Source: an uncultured Gammaproteobacteria bacterium (GTDB lineage Bacteria; Pseudomonadota; Gammaproteobacteria; Chromatiales; Chromatiaceae). From it: DNA of 14,713 bases. Both the position numbers and the translations under genes were made by a program. Shown here in pieces: positions 14,138 to 14,713 of this stretch; the first letter of the stretch is position 1, and every line of letters starts with the position of its first letter. A model generated the notes under the pieces. The model did not search any database. It was not told the DNA's origin and was given only the letters and a program-made list of their open reading frames with translations. Location of the stretch: contig CALAZS010000216.1 in assembly GCA_937926265.1 (NCBI GenBank), positions 1-14,713 of the forward strand, given 5' to 3'.

Positions 14138-14713
14138 TTAAAAGGCCATATAAGTCAGCAGACTAAGCAATAGCCATAACAGGGGCATCACCATCAGCAA
14201 GGCGTATGCTTTTGGCCTGATAACCAGCAAAAAGCCCAGGGTAGCAATTGCCGTAGCATCAGGAGCCACAAATAAAAATTCCAGTCCGTTGAACTGTCTT
14301 CCCGTTTGAAACAACAATAATGGGTGCAGAAAATAAGCATAAATAAGCACTACCCAACCAAGATGATAAATGGGCTTTTTATCGAAATTATCATAATCAC
14401 TAAATACTTGCGGATTGGTATTAATTGATGCCCAGAACAGAAAAACAGCCTGAATAACAAAAAAATAAATGAACGATTCAGCCATTGGATTTAACTGGCT
14501 GTAGTAACCTTCTATAAACCACAAACCGACAAACAACCATGCCAGGGCAAGAGAAACCAGTGTGATTTTGCCAAAGGCAGCAGGCTTTAATCTGAGCCCA
14601 ACCAATAAAACCAGCGACGCCATAACCAGGGGTACCTGATATGGCCACAGGGCTTTGTTGTAACTCTCAAATAAACCGGCGTAGGCTTCCGGCGAAAATA
14701 TCAGGAGATCATG
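14138..14713 (-). CDS. DUF6064 family membrane protein (5' end beyond the window)
   Basis: The frame stays open from the stop at 14138-14140 to the right window edge, giving at least 191 residues. An internal ATG at 14621-14623 is probably not the start, because the upstream residues (FSPEAYAGLFESYNKALWPYQ in part) match the N-terminal YN.A.WP pattern of DUF6064 proteins. About six hydrophobic segments follow, with FVAPDATAIATLGFLLV near the end resembling the family's conserved VAPCPT-type block. Function is unknown. The gene lies 173 bp upstream of the secreted MBL-fold gene on the same strand; co-transcription is uncertain. Confidence 0.72.
   Translation of the reverse strand, partial: HDLLIFSPEAYAGLFESYNKALWPYQVPLVMASLVLLVGLRLKPAAFGKITLVSLALAWLFVGLWFIEGYYSQLNPMAESFIYFFVIQAVFLFWASINTNPQVFSDYDNFDKKPIYHLGWVVLIYAYFLHPLLLFQTGRQFNGLEFLFVAPDATAIATLGFLLVIRPKAYALLMVMPLLWLLLSLLTYMAF

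Overview
The window reads like chromosomal DNA of a free-living gammaproteobacterium of moderate GC. This rests on the CbpA/CbpM chaperone pair, a SUF operon of proteobacterial type, a DedA protein and several small proteobacterial families (DUF2237, DUF3429, DUF6064). No 16S, tRNA or other marker allows a finer placement. There is no sign of an integrated element, CRISPR array or RNA gene, and almost all of the sequence is coding.

Layout. Positions 1-1060 (minus) hold cbpA and the beginning of cbpM. A 179 bp divergent promoter region separates them from a tightly packed plus-strand Fe-S assembly operon: sufB, sufC, sufD, sufT (MIP18/DUF59), a SufA/IscA-type carrier and sufE (1240-5972). The unusual point is that sufE is present but the cysteine desulfurase gene sufS is not, and sufD and sufT overlap so there is no room for a remnant. 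Next on the plus strand are a DedA membrane protein (probably starting at an ATT codon), a short CinA/MoaB-like protein and a cytosolic MBL-fold hydrolase (6069-8404). Convergent with these is an orphan membrane histidine kinase (8411-9874, minus). A secreted thioredoxin-like protein (minus) diverges from a hemerythrin-DUF2237 pair (plus) at 10079-11504.

Positions 11532-12659 (minus) form a compact three-gene operon: an ABM/DUF3291-like small protein, the membrane protein DUF3429 and a small HNH-fold protein whose first catalytic His is replaced by Gln. Its promoter region carries three TGTACA palindromes. Two are 10 bp apart and overlap a plausible -35 element, as expected for a CarH/LitR-type (MerR family, B12 light sensor) operator. 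This is the best candidate here for a little-described regulated system, and that reading is inference. The right end has a secreted MBL-fold hydrolase and a 5'-truncated DUF6064 membrane protein, both minus strand.

How the genes work together: the left half concerns protein folding and Fe-S cluster assembly. The centre mixes envelope (DedA), small-molecule and signalling genes. The thioredoxin/hemerythrin/DUF2237 group suggests redox or oxygen/NO handling. The 11.5-12.7 kb operon may belong to a light or photo-oxidative stress response.
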